DNA of 64,000 nucleotides from Salmonirosea aquatica (GCF_009296315.1 NZ_WHLY01000002.1:5306501-5370500); one strand, 5' to 3'. Positions 34,866 to 44,008 are shown, counted from the first letter of the stretch. Notes: generated by a model not told the origin, from the letters alone. Made by a program: numbers and translations.

Positions 34866-36065
34866 ATGAACCGTTTTATCGAACGCCTGCTGCAACAAGC
34901 GGGCATCTCCATTTCTCACCGCGAATTCTGGCGCTACGCCCTGATATTCTGGGGGATTCTGGCCATCATTTCCTACATCCAGAACACCCTGGTGTGGCTG
35001 ATCGCCAGCAGTCAGAACATGTACTTTTCCGAGTCGGCGCAGTGGCTGGTTACCTACCTGATGTGGCTGGGTTTTACGCCCCTGATCCTGTACGCCGCCC
35101 AACGGTTCCCGATCCGGCTGGCCACCACGCAGTGTCGGTGGCCGCGTACCATATTGATCCATGTGCTCATCGCATCGGCCTTGGGACTGCTGGTGGCGGC
35201 GGTATCGTACGGCCTGGTACGCCCCTTGCACGCCTATGAAACGGGTACCTGGATGAAACCGGGTACCATCATGCTCTGGTTTTTTTATTCCTATTCGCTC
35301 AGTGTAATCACCTACCTGCTGGTGGTGTTAGGGTACAGCATCATTGTCAGTGGACGCCAGTTCCAGGCTTTGCAGGAACAAAACCACGCCTACGAACTGA
35401 AAAATGAACAATTAAAGACCAACCTGGCCGACGCCCGGCTGCAATCGCTGAAAATGCAGCTGAATCCGCATTTCCTGTTCAATACCCACCACGCCATTGT
35501 GAGCCTGATGCTGGAAAACGACACCCGCAAAGCCATCGACATGGTGATGGCGCTGAGCGATTTGCTGCGGGGTGTGCTGAACCGCCAGAACGATAATTTC
35601 CTGCCCCTGCGGGACGAACTGAACCTGACCCGGCAGTACCTGGCGATCCAGCAAATCCGCTTCCAGGACCGCCTGCGCATCGAGTACGACATCGATCCCA
35701 GTACCGAAGGAGCCCAGGTACCCCAACTCCTGCTGCAACCTTTGGTCGAGAATGCCATTACCCACGGAACCGCGGCCATGACGGGCGACACGCTGATTCG
35801 CATTACCACTCGGAAAATAGGAGAGAAAATCCAGATTACGGTGTACGACAACGGAATCGGCAGCAACGCCCGGTCTAGCCGCAAAGGCTCCGGCTTGGGA
35901 CTGCTCAACACCCGCTCGCGCCTCAGCCAGGCTTATGGTGAAGCCGCCCAATTTGTCTTCGACCAACCGCCCGGCGGGAGTACCCAGGTCACGGTGACGT
36001 TTCCCTGCCAGCCTACCTCATTAACCAGCCCCACCCATGACAACCTATCGCTCGCTTATCATTGA
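34866..36065 (+). CDS. LytS-family sensor histidine kinase
   Basis: A 399-residue kinase with about four membrane helices in residues 22-165, a coiled linker (165-195), and the His_kinase (PF06580) motif QLNPHFLFNTHHA with H202. The HATPase_c domain has LLQPLVENAITHG, DNGIGS and GSGLGLLNTRSRL. It overlaps the following response regulator gene by 29 nt in another frame, a clear sign of coupling. The signal is unknown. It is divergent from the exporter operon. Confidence 0.92.
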   Translation: MNRFIERLLQQAGISISHREFWRYALIFWGILAIISYIQNTLVWLIASSQNMYFSESAQWLVTYLMWLGFTPLILYAAQRFPIRLATTQCRWPRTILIHVLIASALGLLVAAVSYGLVRPLHAYETGTWMKPGTIMLWFFYSYSLSVITYLLVVLGYSIIVSGRQFQALQEQNHAYELKNEQLKTNLADARLQSLKMQLNPHFLFNTHHAIVSLMLENDTRKAIDMVMALSDLLRGVLNRQNDNFLPLRDELNLTRQYLAIQQIRFQDRLRIEYDIDPSTEGAQVPQLLLQPLVENAITHGTAAMTGDTLIRITTRKIGEKIQITVYDNGIGSNARSSRKGSGLGLLNTRSRLSQAYGEAAQFVFDQPPGGSTQVTVTFPCQPTSLTSPTHDNLSLAYH

Positions 36066-36837
36066 CGATGAGCCCCTGGCCCGCCGGGTCATCCGTACTT
36101 TTCTGCAAACGGATTCCTCCATTTGTGTGCTCGACGAAGCCGGAAATGGCTCGGAGGCAGTCATCAAGATTCTCCAGCACCGCCCCGACCTGATTTTTCT
36201 GGACATCCAGATGCCCGAACTGGATGGATTCGAGGTGCTCAAAGAGATCTGGCCGCACCACCAGCCGTTTGTGGTGTTCACAACCGCCTACGACCAGTAC
36301 GCTTTGCGCGCTTTCGAGGTCAATGCCATCGACTATTTGTTAAAGCCTTTCAATGAGGTGCGGTTTCACCAGGCGCTGGGACGGGCGCAGGAACGACTTA
36401 CCCAGCAGAAGCAACCCCGGATCGAAGCGCTGGTGAGCCAGTTGCTAGCCGAACAGGCCGCCCAACCCCGGGGAGCCTACCTGCAGCGGATTCTGGTCAA
36501 GGAAACGGGACGGATGTACCTGGTGAAGACCGAAGACATTAGCTATTTGGATGCCGACGGGAATTACATAACCCTGCATACCGTCAACCGGGGCGACCGG
36601 AACGCGGGAACGGAACGCCATACCATCTATGAAAGCCTGACCAGTCTGGAGACCAAACTCGATCCGGCCGAATTTGTGCGCATCAACCGCTCCTACATCG
36701 TCAACCTCAACTATATCGATACGGTCGAAACCTACTTCAACGGGGAGTATATCGTGCACATGAAAACCGGACAACAACTCAAATGGACGCGAAACTACCG
36801 CGAGAGTTTGAAGGCTTTTTATGCCAAATCGAGTTGA
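36037..36837 (+). CDS. LytTR-family response regulator
   Basis: A 266-residue regulator: receiver domain (1-120) with acidic residues D10-D11-E12, phospho-acceptor D56 in LIFLDIQMPELDG and K104 in LLKPFNE, then a LytTR DNA-binding domain (about 150-262) with ISYLDADGNYITLHT and FVRINRSYIVNLNYI. It is the partner of the overlapping LytS-type kinase. Targets are not visible, but neither the glycosyltransferase downstream nor the divergent exporter can be excluded. Confidence 0.94.
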   Translation: MTTYRSLIIDDEPLARRVIRTFLQTDSSICVLDEAGNGSEAVIKILQHRPDLIFLDIQMPELDGFEVLKEIWPHHQPFVVFTTAYDQYALRAFEVNAIDYLLKPFNEVRFHQALGRAQERLTQQKQPRIEALVSQLLAEQAAQPRGAYLQRILVKETGRMYLVKTEDISYLDADGNYITLHTVNRGDRNAGTERHTIYESLTSLETKLDPAEFVRINRSYIVNLNYIDTVETYFNGEYIVHMKTGQQLKWTRNYRESLKAFYAKSS

Positions 36838-36961
36838 ATACCCGTGCGGGATGAGGATAGATTTGCTTTGGGATAATGGTTATGTGGCTTCGGATAAAAA
36901 GAGGGGAAGGAAGGTAGGGTAGGGTATTTATTTTGGAAAAATCAATTTTCACTTTTCCAAT

Positions 36962-38281
36962 ATGATACAGAAAAAAATCCTCTTCGCCACCATGCCCATG
37001 GATGGCCACCTCAAACCGCTTACCGGCTTGGCGGTTCACCTCAAAAAGCAGGGCTATGATGTCCGCTGGTACAGCGGCCCCAGCTACGCCTCGGCCATCA
37101 GAAAACTCTCGATTCCGTATTTTTCTTTTCGTCTCGCCAAGGAGATCAACCAGGACAATCTGGAGCGTGAGTTGCCCGAGCGCCAAAAGATCAAAGGTAC
37201 GGTCAACCGTTTGCGTTTCGATATGGAACACATTTTCCTACGCCGCATTCCGGAATTCATCGAAGACCTGAAGCACATCCGGGAAAGTTTCCCTTTCGAT
37301 TTGGTGGTGTGCGATGTACTCTTTGCCGCTTCACCCTTTATCAGACCGATTTTTGGCGTGCCCGTGGCGGCGGCAGGCATTGCTCCGTTGGGTGAGAGTT
37401 CCGGGGATCTGCCGCCGGCCGGCATGGGACTGGAGCCTGCCCAGGGGTTTTGGGGCCGACGCCGACAGGATTTTTTGCGGCTGGTGAGCCAGGAAATTCT
37501 TTTCAAGCCGTGCACCCGAATTTTTAACCAATACCTCAGAGAGTACGGACTTCGACCGGCCGATCGCCTCTTTTTCGATGCCCTGGTGCGGCGCGTGGAC
37601 GTGTATTGGCAGAGTGGCGTGCCGGGGTTCGAGTACTTCCGTTCCGAAATCAGCCCCAACGTACAATTCGTGGGACCGTTGCTGCCTCATCCTGCCGAAG
37701 GCCTTCCAACGATCCCCGATGGCATTGATTTCGCCGACTACAGTCGCATCGTGCTGGTGACGCAGGGTACCGTAGAACGCAATCCGGAAAAACTGCTGGT
37801 ACCCTCGATATCAGCCTTTACAGAGGACCCTGCGACGCTGGTAATCGTTACTACTGGTGGTTCCTTTACCGAAGAGTTGCGAAAGCGTTTTCCGCAAAAA
37901 AATATCCAGATCCACGATTTCATCGACTTCGCCGCAATTATGCCCATGGCCGATGTTTTTGTGACGAATGCGGGGTACGGAGGCGTACTGATGGCGGCCC
38001 GCCATGGCTTACCGATGGTAGTCGCCGGGGTACACGAAGGGAAATCCGAAATTGCGGCCCGGGTCAATTACTTCCGGTTGGGAATTAGTCTCAAAACCGA
38101 AAGGCCCGGCGTCGGGCAAGTCCGTGAGGCGGTGGAGTCTGTCTTGAAAGATTCGAGCTACCGCCGCAAGGCCGAACAACTTAGCCGGGAATTTCAGGCC
38201 TATAACCCGAACCTGCTTTGCCAGGAATCCATCGAAAAATTACTCATTCCTACCCCCAAACTCCCCGCACTATGGCCTTAA
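36962..38281 (+). CDS. UGT/MGT-like glycosyltransferase (GT1-type)
   Basis: A 439-residue GT-B fold enzyme. The N-terminal domain starts ILFATMPMDGHLKPLTGLA, with the His conserved as catalytic base in GT1 enzymes. The C-terminal nucleotide-sugar site reads VFVTNAGYGGVLMAARHGLP and GVHEGKSEIAARV, corresponding to the HCGxxS/T and D/E-Q-x-x-N region of the family with changes (NAG in place of HCG). It likely transfers a sugar to a small lipophilic acceptor; the acceptor is unknown. The stop overlaps the start of a DUF1772-like membrane protein by 10 nt. Confidence 0.87.
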   Translation: MIQKKILFATMPMDGHLKPLTGLAVHLKKQGYDVRWYSGPSYASAIRKLSIPYFSFRLAKEINQDNLERELPERQKIKGTVNRLRFDMEHIFLRRIPEFIEDLKHIRESFPFDLVVCDVLFAASPFIRPIFGVPVAAAGIAPLGESSGDLPPAGMGLEPAQGFWGRRRQDFLRLVSQEILFKPCTRIFNQYLREYGLRPADRLFFDALVRRVDVYWQSGVPGFEYFRSEISPNVQFVGPLLPHPAEGLPTIPDGIDFADYSRIVLVTQGTVERNPEKLLVPSISAFTEDPATLVIVTTGGSFTEELRKRFPQKNIQIHDFIDFAAIMPMADVFVTNAGYGGVLMAARHGLPMVVAGVHEGKSEIAARVNYFRLGISLKTERPGVGQVREAVESVLKDSSYRRKAEQLSREFQAYNPNLLCQESIEKLLIPTPKLPALWP

Positions 38282-38739
38282 AAATAGCTCAGTTTATCCA
38301 GCTTCTGCTGCTGTGCGTTATCGCCGGGCAAGCGTTTTTTTATCTTATCGGAGGTACCGCGGGAGTGCGCAATGTATCGGTTGGTACCTTCATCGAGCAG
38401 CGGAAAGCCATTGACGTTGTGATTGTGCCTGCATTGAAACTCATTTACTTATTGAGTGCCGCGAGCGGATTTACCGCCATGGTACTATTGCAAAAGCAAA
38501 GCGATCGTTTACCGTTTATACTCTCGGCTCTAGCGTGGGCTCTGGTACTGATTGATATGGCCATTGCTGTCCGAGGCAACGTACCTCTGAACCGGCAGAT
38601 GCAGGACTGGAGCCCGGCGTCCCATCCGAGCGACTGGGCCCGCGTGCGTGACCGGTGGCTCACCTACCTGCATTGGCGGCAGGCATGCAGCATCACCGCG
38701 CTCCTGTGCTTGCTGGTCGGCCTTTTCACACAAATATAG
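38272..38739 (+). CDS. DUF1772/anthrone oxygenase-like membrane protein
   Basis: The start is placed at ATG 38272 (MALKIAQFIQLLL, 155 aa), because it overlaps the upstream stop by only 10 nt; an in-frame ATG at 38218 would put 18 polar residues before the first helix. It has four membrane helices and the family segment RGNVPLNRQMQDW ... HPSDWARVRDRWLTYLHWRQ, seen in DUF1772 proteins. A second distant relative is at 44009. Its coupling to a glycosyltransferase suggests a shared product, but no function is established. Confidence 0.75.
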   Translation: MALKIAQFIQLLLLCVIAGQAFFYLIGGTAGVRNVSVGTFIEQRKAIDVVIVPALKLIYLLSAASGFTAMVLLQKQSDRLPFILSALAWALVLIDMAIAVRGNVPLNRQMQDWSPASHPSDWARVRDRWLTYLHWRQACSITALLCLLVGLFTQI

Positions 38740-38818
38740 CCGCCGCTGAACCGGAAAATCAGAAGCTCAAATAGCCAAAACCCCGCTTCGGATAAGTACC
38801 CCAATGGCTTTCACAAGC

Positions 38819-38851
38819 ATTGGTTTGTTTTGCTATCCAAAACAAACCAAT
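38819..38851. repeat. Perfect 14-bp inverted repeat upstream of the lipocalin-like lipoprotein
   Basis: attggtttgttttg (38819-38832) and caaaacaaaccaat (38838-38851) are exact complements with a 5-nt spacer (ctatc). It ends 13 nt before the ATG at 38865, so it could be an operator or a 5' hairpin that blocks translation. Confidence 0.75.
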
Positions 38852-38864
38852 AAATCTAAAAAGT

Positions 38865-39365
38865 ATGAAAGCCATGAAAAAACTGCGGTCAGGAAGCCTT
38901 GGGGCACTTCTGTTCGTTTCCCTGCTTACGCTGAATGCCTGTAAAACGGACAAATCGGAGGTCAAGCCCGATGATGGCGTTCCGGTCTTTGTTGACAAGA
39001 AATGGGCTACGGTATCCAGCACCGTCAGCCCGAAAATCGACCTCGACGGCGATGGTACCCCGGACGAGGATTTGTTTGCCCCGGTACCCGACTGTGAAAA
39101 GGATGATATGATCCTGATGCAGCGCGATGGGAAGTACTTCCTGGACAACGGCGAAAAAAAGTGCAACGCCACCGATCCCGCGTCGGAACAGCTTGGTACC
39201 TGGAAGTATACTGCCGCCACCAAAACCATCCTGATTAGCGATACGGAAGGCAACGAGCAGCATTGGCTCGTACTGGAAAGTACCGCCACCCGGCTCAAAA
39301 TGCAGAATACTACGGCAATACAAGATACCAACTACACGCTGACCGTTGTGATGAAAGCCAACTGA
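38865..39365 (+). CDS. Lipocalin-like lipoprotein
   Basis: The start at ATG 38865 gives 166 residues beginning MKAMKKLRSG, with a lipobox LNAC and acylated C26; an upstream TTG in frame would read through the inverted repeat and is unlikely. After the lipobox come charged residues, then an acidic DLDGDGTPDED segment and a compact beta-rich domain (WKYTAATKTILIS, LVLESTATRLKMQ, YTLTVVMKA) like small lipocalin-type domains of Bacteroidota. Function unknown. It is followed by a hairpin and then another lipoprotein gene. Confidence 0.8.
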   Translation: MKAMKKLRSGSLGALLFVSLLTLNACKTDKSEVKPDDGVPVFVDKKWATVSSTVSPKIDLDGDGTPDEDLFAPVPDCEKDDMILMQRDGKYFLDNGEKKCNATDPASEQLGTWKYTAATKTILISDTEGNEQHWLVLESTATRLKMQNTTAIQDTNYTLTVVMKAN

Positions 39366-39380
39366 ATCCCGACGTATCCA

Positions 39381-39428
39381 CGCCCTTCGTTCGAGCCGAG
39401 AAACTAGTCTCGGCCCGAACGAAGGGCG
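39381..39428. terminator. Long GC-rich hairpin after the lipocalin-like gene
   Basis: cgcccttcgttcg-a-gccgaga pairs with tctcggc-c-cgaacgaagggcg: 20 paired bases with one mismatch and an 8-nt loop (aaactag region). It starts 15 bp past the stop codon. No T run follows directly, so it may be an attenuator or 3'-end stabiliser rather than a full terminator. Confidence 0.6.
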
Positions 39429-39474
39429 GCTACCTGGTGCCCTACCTCATTTTATTTTTCAATACGAATCAGCC

Positions 39475-40221
39475 ATGAAAAAACAACTAATTCTATTTTT
39501 GCTCGCAGCGGTGCTATTCGTTGCCTGCAAGCCTGCCGGAGAAGCTGACGACCTATCACCCCAGAAAGGCTACGTTTCGGGTAAAGTAACCGACAGCAAA
39601 GGCCAGCCGATCAGCAATGCCTTTGTGTTTATCAGCAGCACGGGGCCCTATTCCAGCGGTGCTTCGGTGCATACCGATGCCCAGGGCAAGTACCGGATCA
39701 AAATGGATTACGGCACCTACCGCATCTACGCCACCTTCGAAAAAGAGTTTGCCGGGAAACTGTACGAGATACAACTAAAACCGGATAATTCGGATAGTTT
39801 TTCCGTTGAGGACAGCCCGGTAATTGATTTTAAATGGGTTTTGACGGGCAAGAAACCCATACCCTTGCAGGGCTACTTCGGGGGGTACATCGGTCTGTAT
39901 CAGGGTGAAACCAATATTCCCAAGAATGAAGTTGAATTCACCTTCACTCCGCTGGAACTGATCGATGGCAGCACGCTGGCACAACCCCTCGTATTGAGGC
40001 CCGGCGAGGTGAGTACCCAGTACCTCGAAGATCTGCCGCTGGGTCGCTACACGGTAAAAGCTACCCACAAACCCCTGGGAGGGGGTACCCCAAGGACCCT
40101 CTTCCTCAAAAATAGAGATACCAACCAGACCAGCGCCTCAAATGGTACCATAAGCCTGGATTTCAAACCCGAATCGGCGGGATGGTACCGGGCCAACATT
40201 GAATATTACGAGGCTGAATGA
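39475..40221 (+). CDS. Lipoprotein with carboxypeptidase-regulatory-like domain (paralogue A)
   Basis: A 248-residue lipoprotein: signal MKKQLILFLLAAVLFVAC with C18, then a CarboxypepD_reg-type beta sandwich (about 30-105; VSGKVTDSKGQPISNAFVFI, TDAQGKYRIKMDYGTYRI), followed by a second region (about 115-248) with VEFTFTPLELIDGST and LPLGRYTVKATHKP. The second half matches the lipoprotein encoded convergently at 40303-41082, so the two are paralogues. The role is unknown; such domains usually bind protein or glycan at the cell surface. Confidence 0.82.
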   Translation: MKKQLILFLLAAVLFVACKPAGEADDLSPQKGYVSGKVTDSKGQPISNAFVFISSTGPYSSGASVHTDAQGKYRIKMDYGTYRIYATFEKEFAGKLYEIQLKPDNSDSFSVEDSPVIDFKWVLTGKKPIPLQGYFGGYIGLYQGETNIPKNEVEFTFTPLELIDGSTLAQPLVLRPGEVSTQYLEDLPLGRYTVKATHKPLGGGTPRTLFLKNRDTNQTSASNGTISLDFKPESAGWYRANIEYYEAE

Positions 40222-40246
40222 GTAAATGAAAAGTACTTGCGCTCAT

Positions 40247-40283
40247 AAAAAAGCCCCGCCGGAATCTCCGGCGGGGCTTTTTT
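40247..40283. terminator. Bidirectional terminator between the paralogous lipoprotein genes
   Basis: aaaaaagccccgccgga and tccggcggggctttttt form a perfect 17-bp stem with a 3-nt loop, with T runs on both strands. It serves both convergent genes. Confidence 0.93.
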
Positions 40284-40302
40284 GGTAATCGATTCGTAGC
40301 CT

Positions 40303-41082
40303 TCAAGGCTCGCTGTATTCCACGAACATGCAGTTGGTACACGACCAGTAGGGAATTTCTCCGAAGAAGTCCATCGTGACCGCGCCATCGGCCGCGTAGG
40401 TACCATTCACCCGATTACGAAGTTTGAGCCGGGTACCTGTTGGCTTGTACACTGCCGTGATCCGGTAGCGCCCGATGGGTACATCGGGGATGCGGCCGTA
40501 GTACGTATCGTAGGGCAACACCAGCGTTTTACCGGTAGAGCCGTCGATGAGCGGCCCGACGGGCGTAAAGGTAAACTCAATGTTTTCCGCATCGTAAGGG
40601 CCTTTGCCCACTTCGTTGCTCACTTCCACCGAACCCCCGTAGAAGGCACCGGGATTATCGGGTTTTTCGCCCGAAAGCCGCCACTCGAAATTACGCACGG
40701 CACCATCCTGACCGGCAAATGCATTAGGATTGTCCGGCGCCAGGTCGAGGAGGTAACTCTTTCCGTTGTACATCCGCCTGATTTCGGCCGTAGCCTGGTA
40801 GGTGCCGGTGGGCGTTTTGACCCGGTACTCCCCTTTAGCATCGGTGTTGGTAAGCAGATTGGAGTTGTAAAATAGGGTGTTGTCAATCACAATTTCCACG
40901 CCTTCCAGCGGCTTGCCCTGCGCGTCCACCGCTTTGCCCACCACGTAGCCGGGGGTAGGTTTGCCCGGATCGGCTGTGCCGGGGTCGGGAGTCGAGGTTT
41001 GACAACTGGCCCCTAGTAGCGACATCGTGAGCAGCGCGCCCAGGAAAGCGCGCTGCGTTTTTTGCATATTCTTTTTGTTCAT
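40303..41082 (-). CDS. Lipoprotein with carboxypeptidase-regulatory-like domain (paralogue B)
   Basis: The start is at ATG 41082 (MNKKNMQKTQRAFLG, 259 aa); an upstream in-frame start would overlap the YceI gene. Lipobox LGASC with C27. The beta-sandwich domain (VVGKAVDAQGKPLEGVEIVI, TDAKGEYRVKTPTGTYQ) is followed by a region shared with paralogue A (IEFTFTPVGPLIDGST, VPIGRYRITAVYKPTGT). It lies 2 bp after the YceI-like gene on the same strand, so both are cotranscribed. Function unknown. Confidence 0.83.
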   Translation of the reverse strand: MNKKNMQKTQRAFLGALLTMSLLGASCQTSTPDPGTADPGKPTPGYVVGKAVDAQGKPLEGVEIVIDNTLFYNSNLLTNTDAKGEYRVKTPTGTYQATAEIRRMYNGKSYLLDLAPDNPNAFAGQDGAVRNFEWRLSGEKPDNPGAFYGGSVEVSNEVGKGPYDAENIEFTFTPVGPLIDGSTGKTLVLPYDTYYGRIPDVPIGRYRITAVYKPTGTRLKLRNRVNGTYAADGAVTMDFFGEIPYWSCTNCMFVEYSEP

Positions 41083-41084
41083 GG

Positions 41085-41714
41085 CTATAAGGTCTCCTGC
41101 TTGCGTTTCCCGATCAGTTTCAGATGAATGTCCATGTTCGGCAGGATGTTCTGCTCGGCGGGCAAGGTAGAGTCGGCGGCGTAGGCCATGCCCCATTTTG
41201 TCCGGTCCACTTTCAAGGTGGCATCTACGGTAAGCTGATCGTTGTTGATCCCGATTTTAGCCGGAAACACCACTGGATTGCTTTTACCCAGCATCGTCAG
41301 TTCGCCACTCACCAGGTGCGTGGCACCCGCTATGCCTTCGCTACCCTTATAGGGTGCTACGCTGGCGATGACATACGTGATGTTGGGATGCAAAGCCATG
41401 TTGAAGAAATCGGGACTTTGCAAGTGGTGGACCAACTGGTGTTTGAGCGAATCCACGGGTAGGTTGAAATTGACGATGGACGACACAGGAATCGTGAACG
41501 AGCCGCCCGTCACTTGTCCGTCCTTTACTTTGAGTTGGTCGCTCTTGACGGTGATGGCTCCTTCGTTGAAATAGCCCGTCCGGAGGTACCCTTTCCATTC
41601 GGCGACGGATTTTTGCTCGTCGAGCTGGTAGTCGTCGGGCGACACGGGATCGGTGTGGCAGCTCCAGACCAAGCCCGAGACGAGGATGAACGCGGAAATG
41701 ATGGTTTTTTTCAT
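41085..41714 (-). CDS. YceI-family lipoprotein
   Basis: A 209-residue protein with signal MKKTIISAFILVSGLVWSC (lipid anchor at C19) and a YceI-type beta barrel (about 30-205), the fold that binds isoprenoid chains. Family-like segments are SVAEWKGYLRTGYFNEGAI, GGSFTIPVSSIVNFNLP, LQSPDFFNMALHPNITYVI and HLVSGELTMLGKSNPV. It heads a two-gene unit with paralogue B. Here the barrel is probably anchored on the periplasmic or outer face; its ligand is unknown. Confidence 0.88.
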   Translation of the reverse strand: MKKTIISAFILVSGLVWSCHTDPVSPDDYQLDEQKSVAEWKGYLRTGYFNEGAITVKSDQLKVKDGQVTGGSFTIPVSSIVNFNLPVDSLKHQLVHHLQSPDFFNMALHPNITYVIASVAPYKGSEGIAGATHLVSGELTMLGKSNPVVFPAKIGINNDQLTVDATLKVDRTKWGMAYAADSTLPAEQNILPNMDIHLKLIGKRKQETL

Positions 41715-42000
41715 GGCTTTTTAAATTTTTAATGAGAATAAATTGGAAAACATCAATTCATGGTCTGAATTGACGGCGCGAAGATGGACATCCGCAGCCC
41801 CCGAAGCAGTGTTTGTTGTGCGGGCTGCATGATCCACTATTCCAAATGCTCTTTTGGCTATGCGAAGAACAGCCAAGGTTTTATTGGGTGGCTTTAGAAA
41901 ATAGGTCTAATAAATATTGTTCTGACAATAGCAGGTACCGATGTGCTTTTTCCTTATGTTTACTCTCCGAAAACCTCCATAACACCACTTCTTGTACTTT

Positions 42001-43410
42001 ATGAAGAAAAACATTACGCTCATCAATTGGGGTCTGGTGACGGTAGCGGCCGTCGCCACTTGCCTGAACGAATACAACCTGATTGCCATTCCCGAAAGTG
42101 TGCTGCTGGTGTTGCGCTGGCTGGCCATCGCTGGTCTGCTGGCCTATGCCTTTGTGAAGCAGAGTCTTACCACGTCCATTATCGTGGCTATGGTGGTAGG
42201 AACCGAGATTGGCTACGACTATCCGGAGGTAGCTACCAACCTGCGATTCCTGCGGCAGATATTCCTGCGCATGATCAAGACCATCATTGCGCCGCTGCTG
42301 TTCGCAACCCTGGTGGCGGGCATCGCCGGGCACTCTGATCTCAAGCAGGTAGGCCGCATGGGCTGGAAATCGCTGCTGTATTTTGAGGTAGTCACTACGA
42401 TCGCGCTGTTTATCGGACTCTTTTTTGCCAACTTTTTCCAGCCCGGCGCGGGCCTTACGGCTCCGGCCAGCTTCAGCGGTGAACTGCCCAAAGTGGAGGC
42501 CCAAACCTGGCAGGACATCATTCTCCATATTTTTCCCGAAAACCTGGCCAAATCCATCTACAACGGCGAAGTGTTGCAGGTGGTGATTTTCAGTGTGTTA
42601 TTCGGCGTGAGCCTGGCGTTGCTGCCTGCGGCCAAGAAACAGAAGTTCGTCAATGGCGTTGAATTGCTGGCGGAGGTGATGTTCAAGTTTACCAAACTCG
42701 TGATGCTGTTCGCACCGATTGGGGTAGGGGCGGCTATCGCCGAAACCGTAGGCCACATGGGCATCGATGTATTGAGCAACCTGGCCATGCTGTTGGTAAC
42801 GCTCTATTGCGCATTGCTGGCTTTCATCCTGCTGGTGCTGGTTCCGGTGGCGCTATTTGTTAGGGTACCCATTATCAAATTCGCCAAAAACATTGCCGAG
42901 CCCGTTTCCATCGCCTTTGCTACCACGAGTTCGGAGGCGGCCCTACCCAAGGCCATGGAGAAAATGGAGCAATTCGGGGTACCCCGGCAGATCGTGTCGT
43001 TTGTGATGCCGACCGGGTACAGCTTCAACCTCGACGGCTCTACGCTGTACCTGTCGTTGGCAACCATTTTTGTGGCCCAGGCCGCCGGAATTGATTTTCC
43101 CATCGGCCAGCAGATTGGCATGGTGTTCCTGCTGATGCTCACGAGCAAGGGCGTAGCGGGTATCCCGCGCGCTACCTTGGTGATATTGCTGGGGGCAGTG
43201 GCCAGTTTCGGGCTGCCCGAGTGGCCGGTACTACTCATCATGGGCATCGACGAACTTATGGATATGGCCCGTACGTCGGTCAATGTGATTGGCAACTGCC
43301 TGGCTACGACTGTAATCGGGCGCTGGGAAGGCGAGCTCGACGACGCTAAGATGCAGGCTTCCGACCGCATCGTAGAGGAAGATGTGGTAGAGGAAATACT
43401 GGAGCATTAA
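42001..43410 (+). CDS. Dicarboxylate/amino acid:cation symporter (DAACS), second copy
   Basis: The start is ATG 42001 (MKKNITLINWG, 469 aa); a TTG three codons upstream is less likely. About nine membrane segments. The serine-rich hairpin reads FATTSSEAALPKAMEKME, the substrate motif is SFNLDGSTLYLSLATIFVAQ, and the end has ELMDMARTSVNVIGNC, all DAACS landmarks. An extra N-terminal helix pair distinguishes it from the copy at 23340, to which it is clearly but not closely related. It is monocistronic. Confidence 0.93.
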   Translation: MKKNITLINWGLVTVAAVATCLNEYNLIAIPESVLLVLRWLAIAGLLAYAFVKQSLTTSIIVAMVVGTEIGYDYPEVATNLRFLRQIFLRMIKTIIAPLLFATLVAGIAGHSDLKQVGRMGWKSLLYFEVVTTIALFIGLFFANFFQPGAGLTAPASFSGELPKVEAQTWQDIILHIFPENLAKSIYNGEVLQVVIFSVLFGVSLALLPAAKKQKFVNGVELLAEVMFKFTKLVMLFAPIGVGAAIAETVGHMGIDVLSNLAMLLVTLYCALLAFILLVLVPVALFVRVPIIKFAKNIAEPVSIAFATTSSEAALPKAMEKMEQFGVPRQIVSFVMPTGYSFNLDGSTLYLSLATIFVAQAAGIDFPIGQQIGMVFLLMLTSKGVAGIPRATLVILLGAVASFGLPEWPVLLIMGIDELMDMARTSVNVIGNCLATTVIGRWEGELDDAKMQASDRIVEEDVVEEILEH

Positions 43411-43509
43411 GGGTTAGTTTATAAAAGAGTTCGGTCGTGTATTGTCGCTCCGTTTTCGGGGTGCTGCCTCATGGATCAAATTGTTCGTTTGTAATTTAGT
43501 TTATGTCTT

Positions 43510-43935
43510 ATGTCAAACGGAGAGGAAATCCGTCAGTTGATTACTGAACAGGCCGAAGCCATTCGGAAAAAGGATATTGAGGCTGCCATGGCACAATACG
43601 CAAAAGATATCGTTTCTTTCGATGTGATCGATTCATTACAAAAAAAGGGGATTGAAGCTTGTCGCGAACGGTTGGAATCCTGGCTGTCTCAATTTCCTGG
43701 ACCTTTTGCCTACGAAATCGAACAGCTCACTGTCCTAGCTGGTGAAGAGGTAACCTATTGTCATTCAATGAATCACGTGAAGGGAGCCCGTGCTACCGGC
43801 GAAGTAATCGATATGCGGTGGCGGGCCACGGTATGCTATTCCAAAACGGATGGAGTATGGCTCATTACGCATGAGCATAGTTCTGTGCCTTTTGATGTAG
43901 AAAGTGGCAAAGCACTGACCAGCCTTACGGCCTGA
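43510..43935 (+). CDS. SnoaL/NTF2-like fold protein
   Basis: A 141-residue protein of the ketosteroid isomerase-like (SnoaL/DUF4440) group. Helical start EEIRQLITEQAEAIRKKDIEAAMAQ (positions 4-28) is followed by a domain with the pattern YAKDIVSFDVID, MRWRATVCYSKTDGVWLITHEHSSVPF, typical of this fold. Such proteins may be enzymes or binding proteins; no catalytic set is clear. A single gene, convergent with the DUF1772-like gene. Confidence 0.85.
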   Translation: MSNGEEIRQLITEQAEAIRKKDIEAAMAQYAKDIVSFDVIDSLQKKGIEACRERLESWLSQFPGPFAYEIEQLTVLAGEEVTYCHSMNHVKGARATGEVIDMRWRATVCYSKTDGVWLITHEHSSVPFDVESGKALTSLTA

Positions 43936-44008
43936 TGTGTCACTAGAAAATCCGATAGTTTACTTCAAGAACAAACACGCTTGGCTGCATCCTTTGTGAA
44001 CAGGTACT

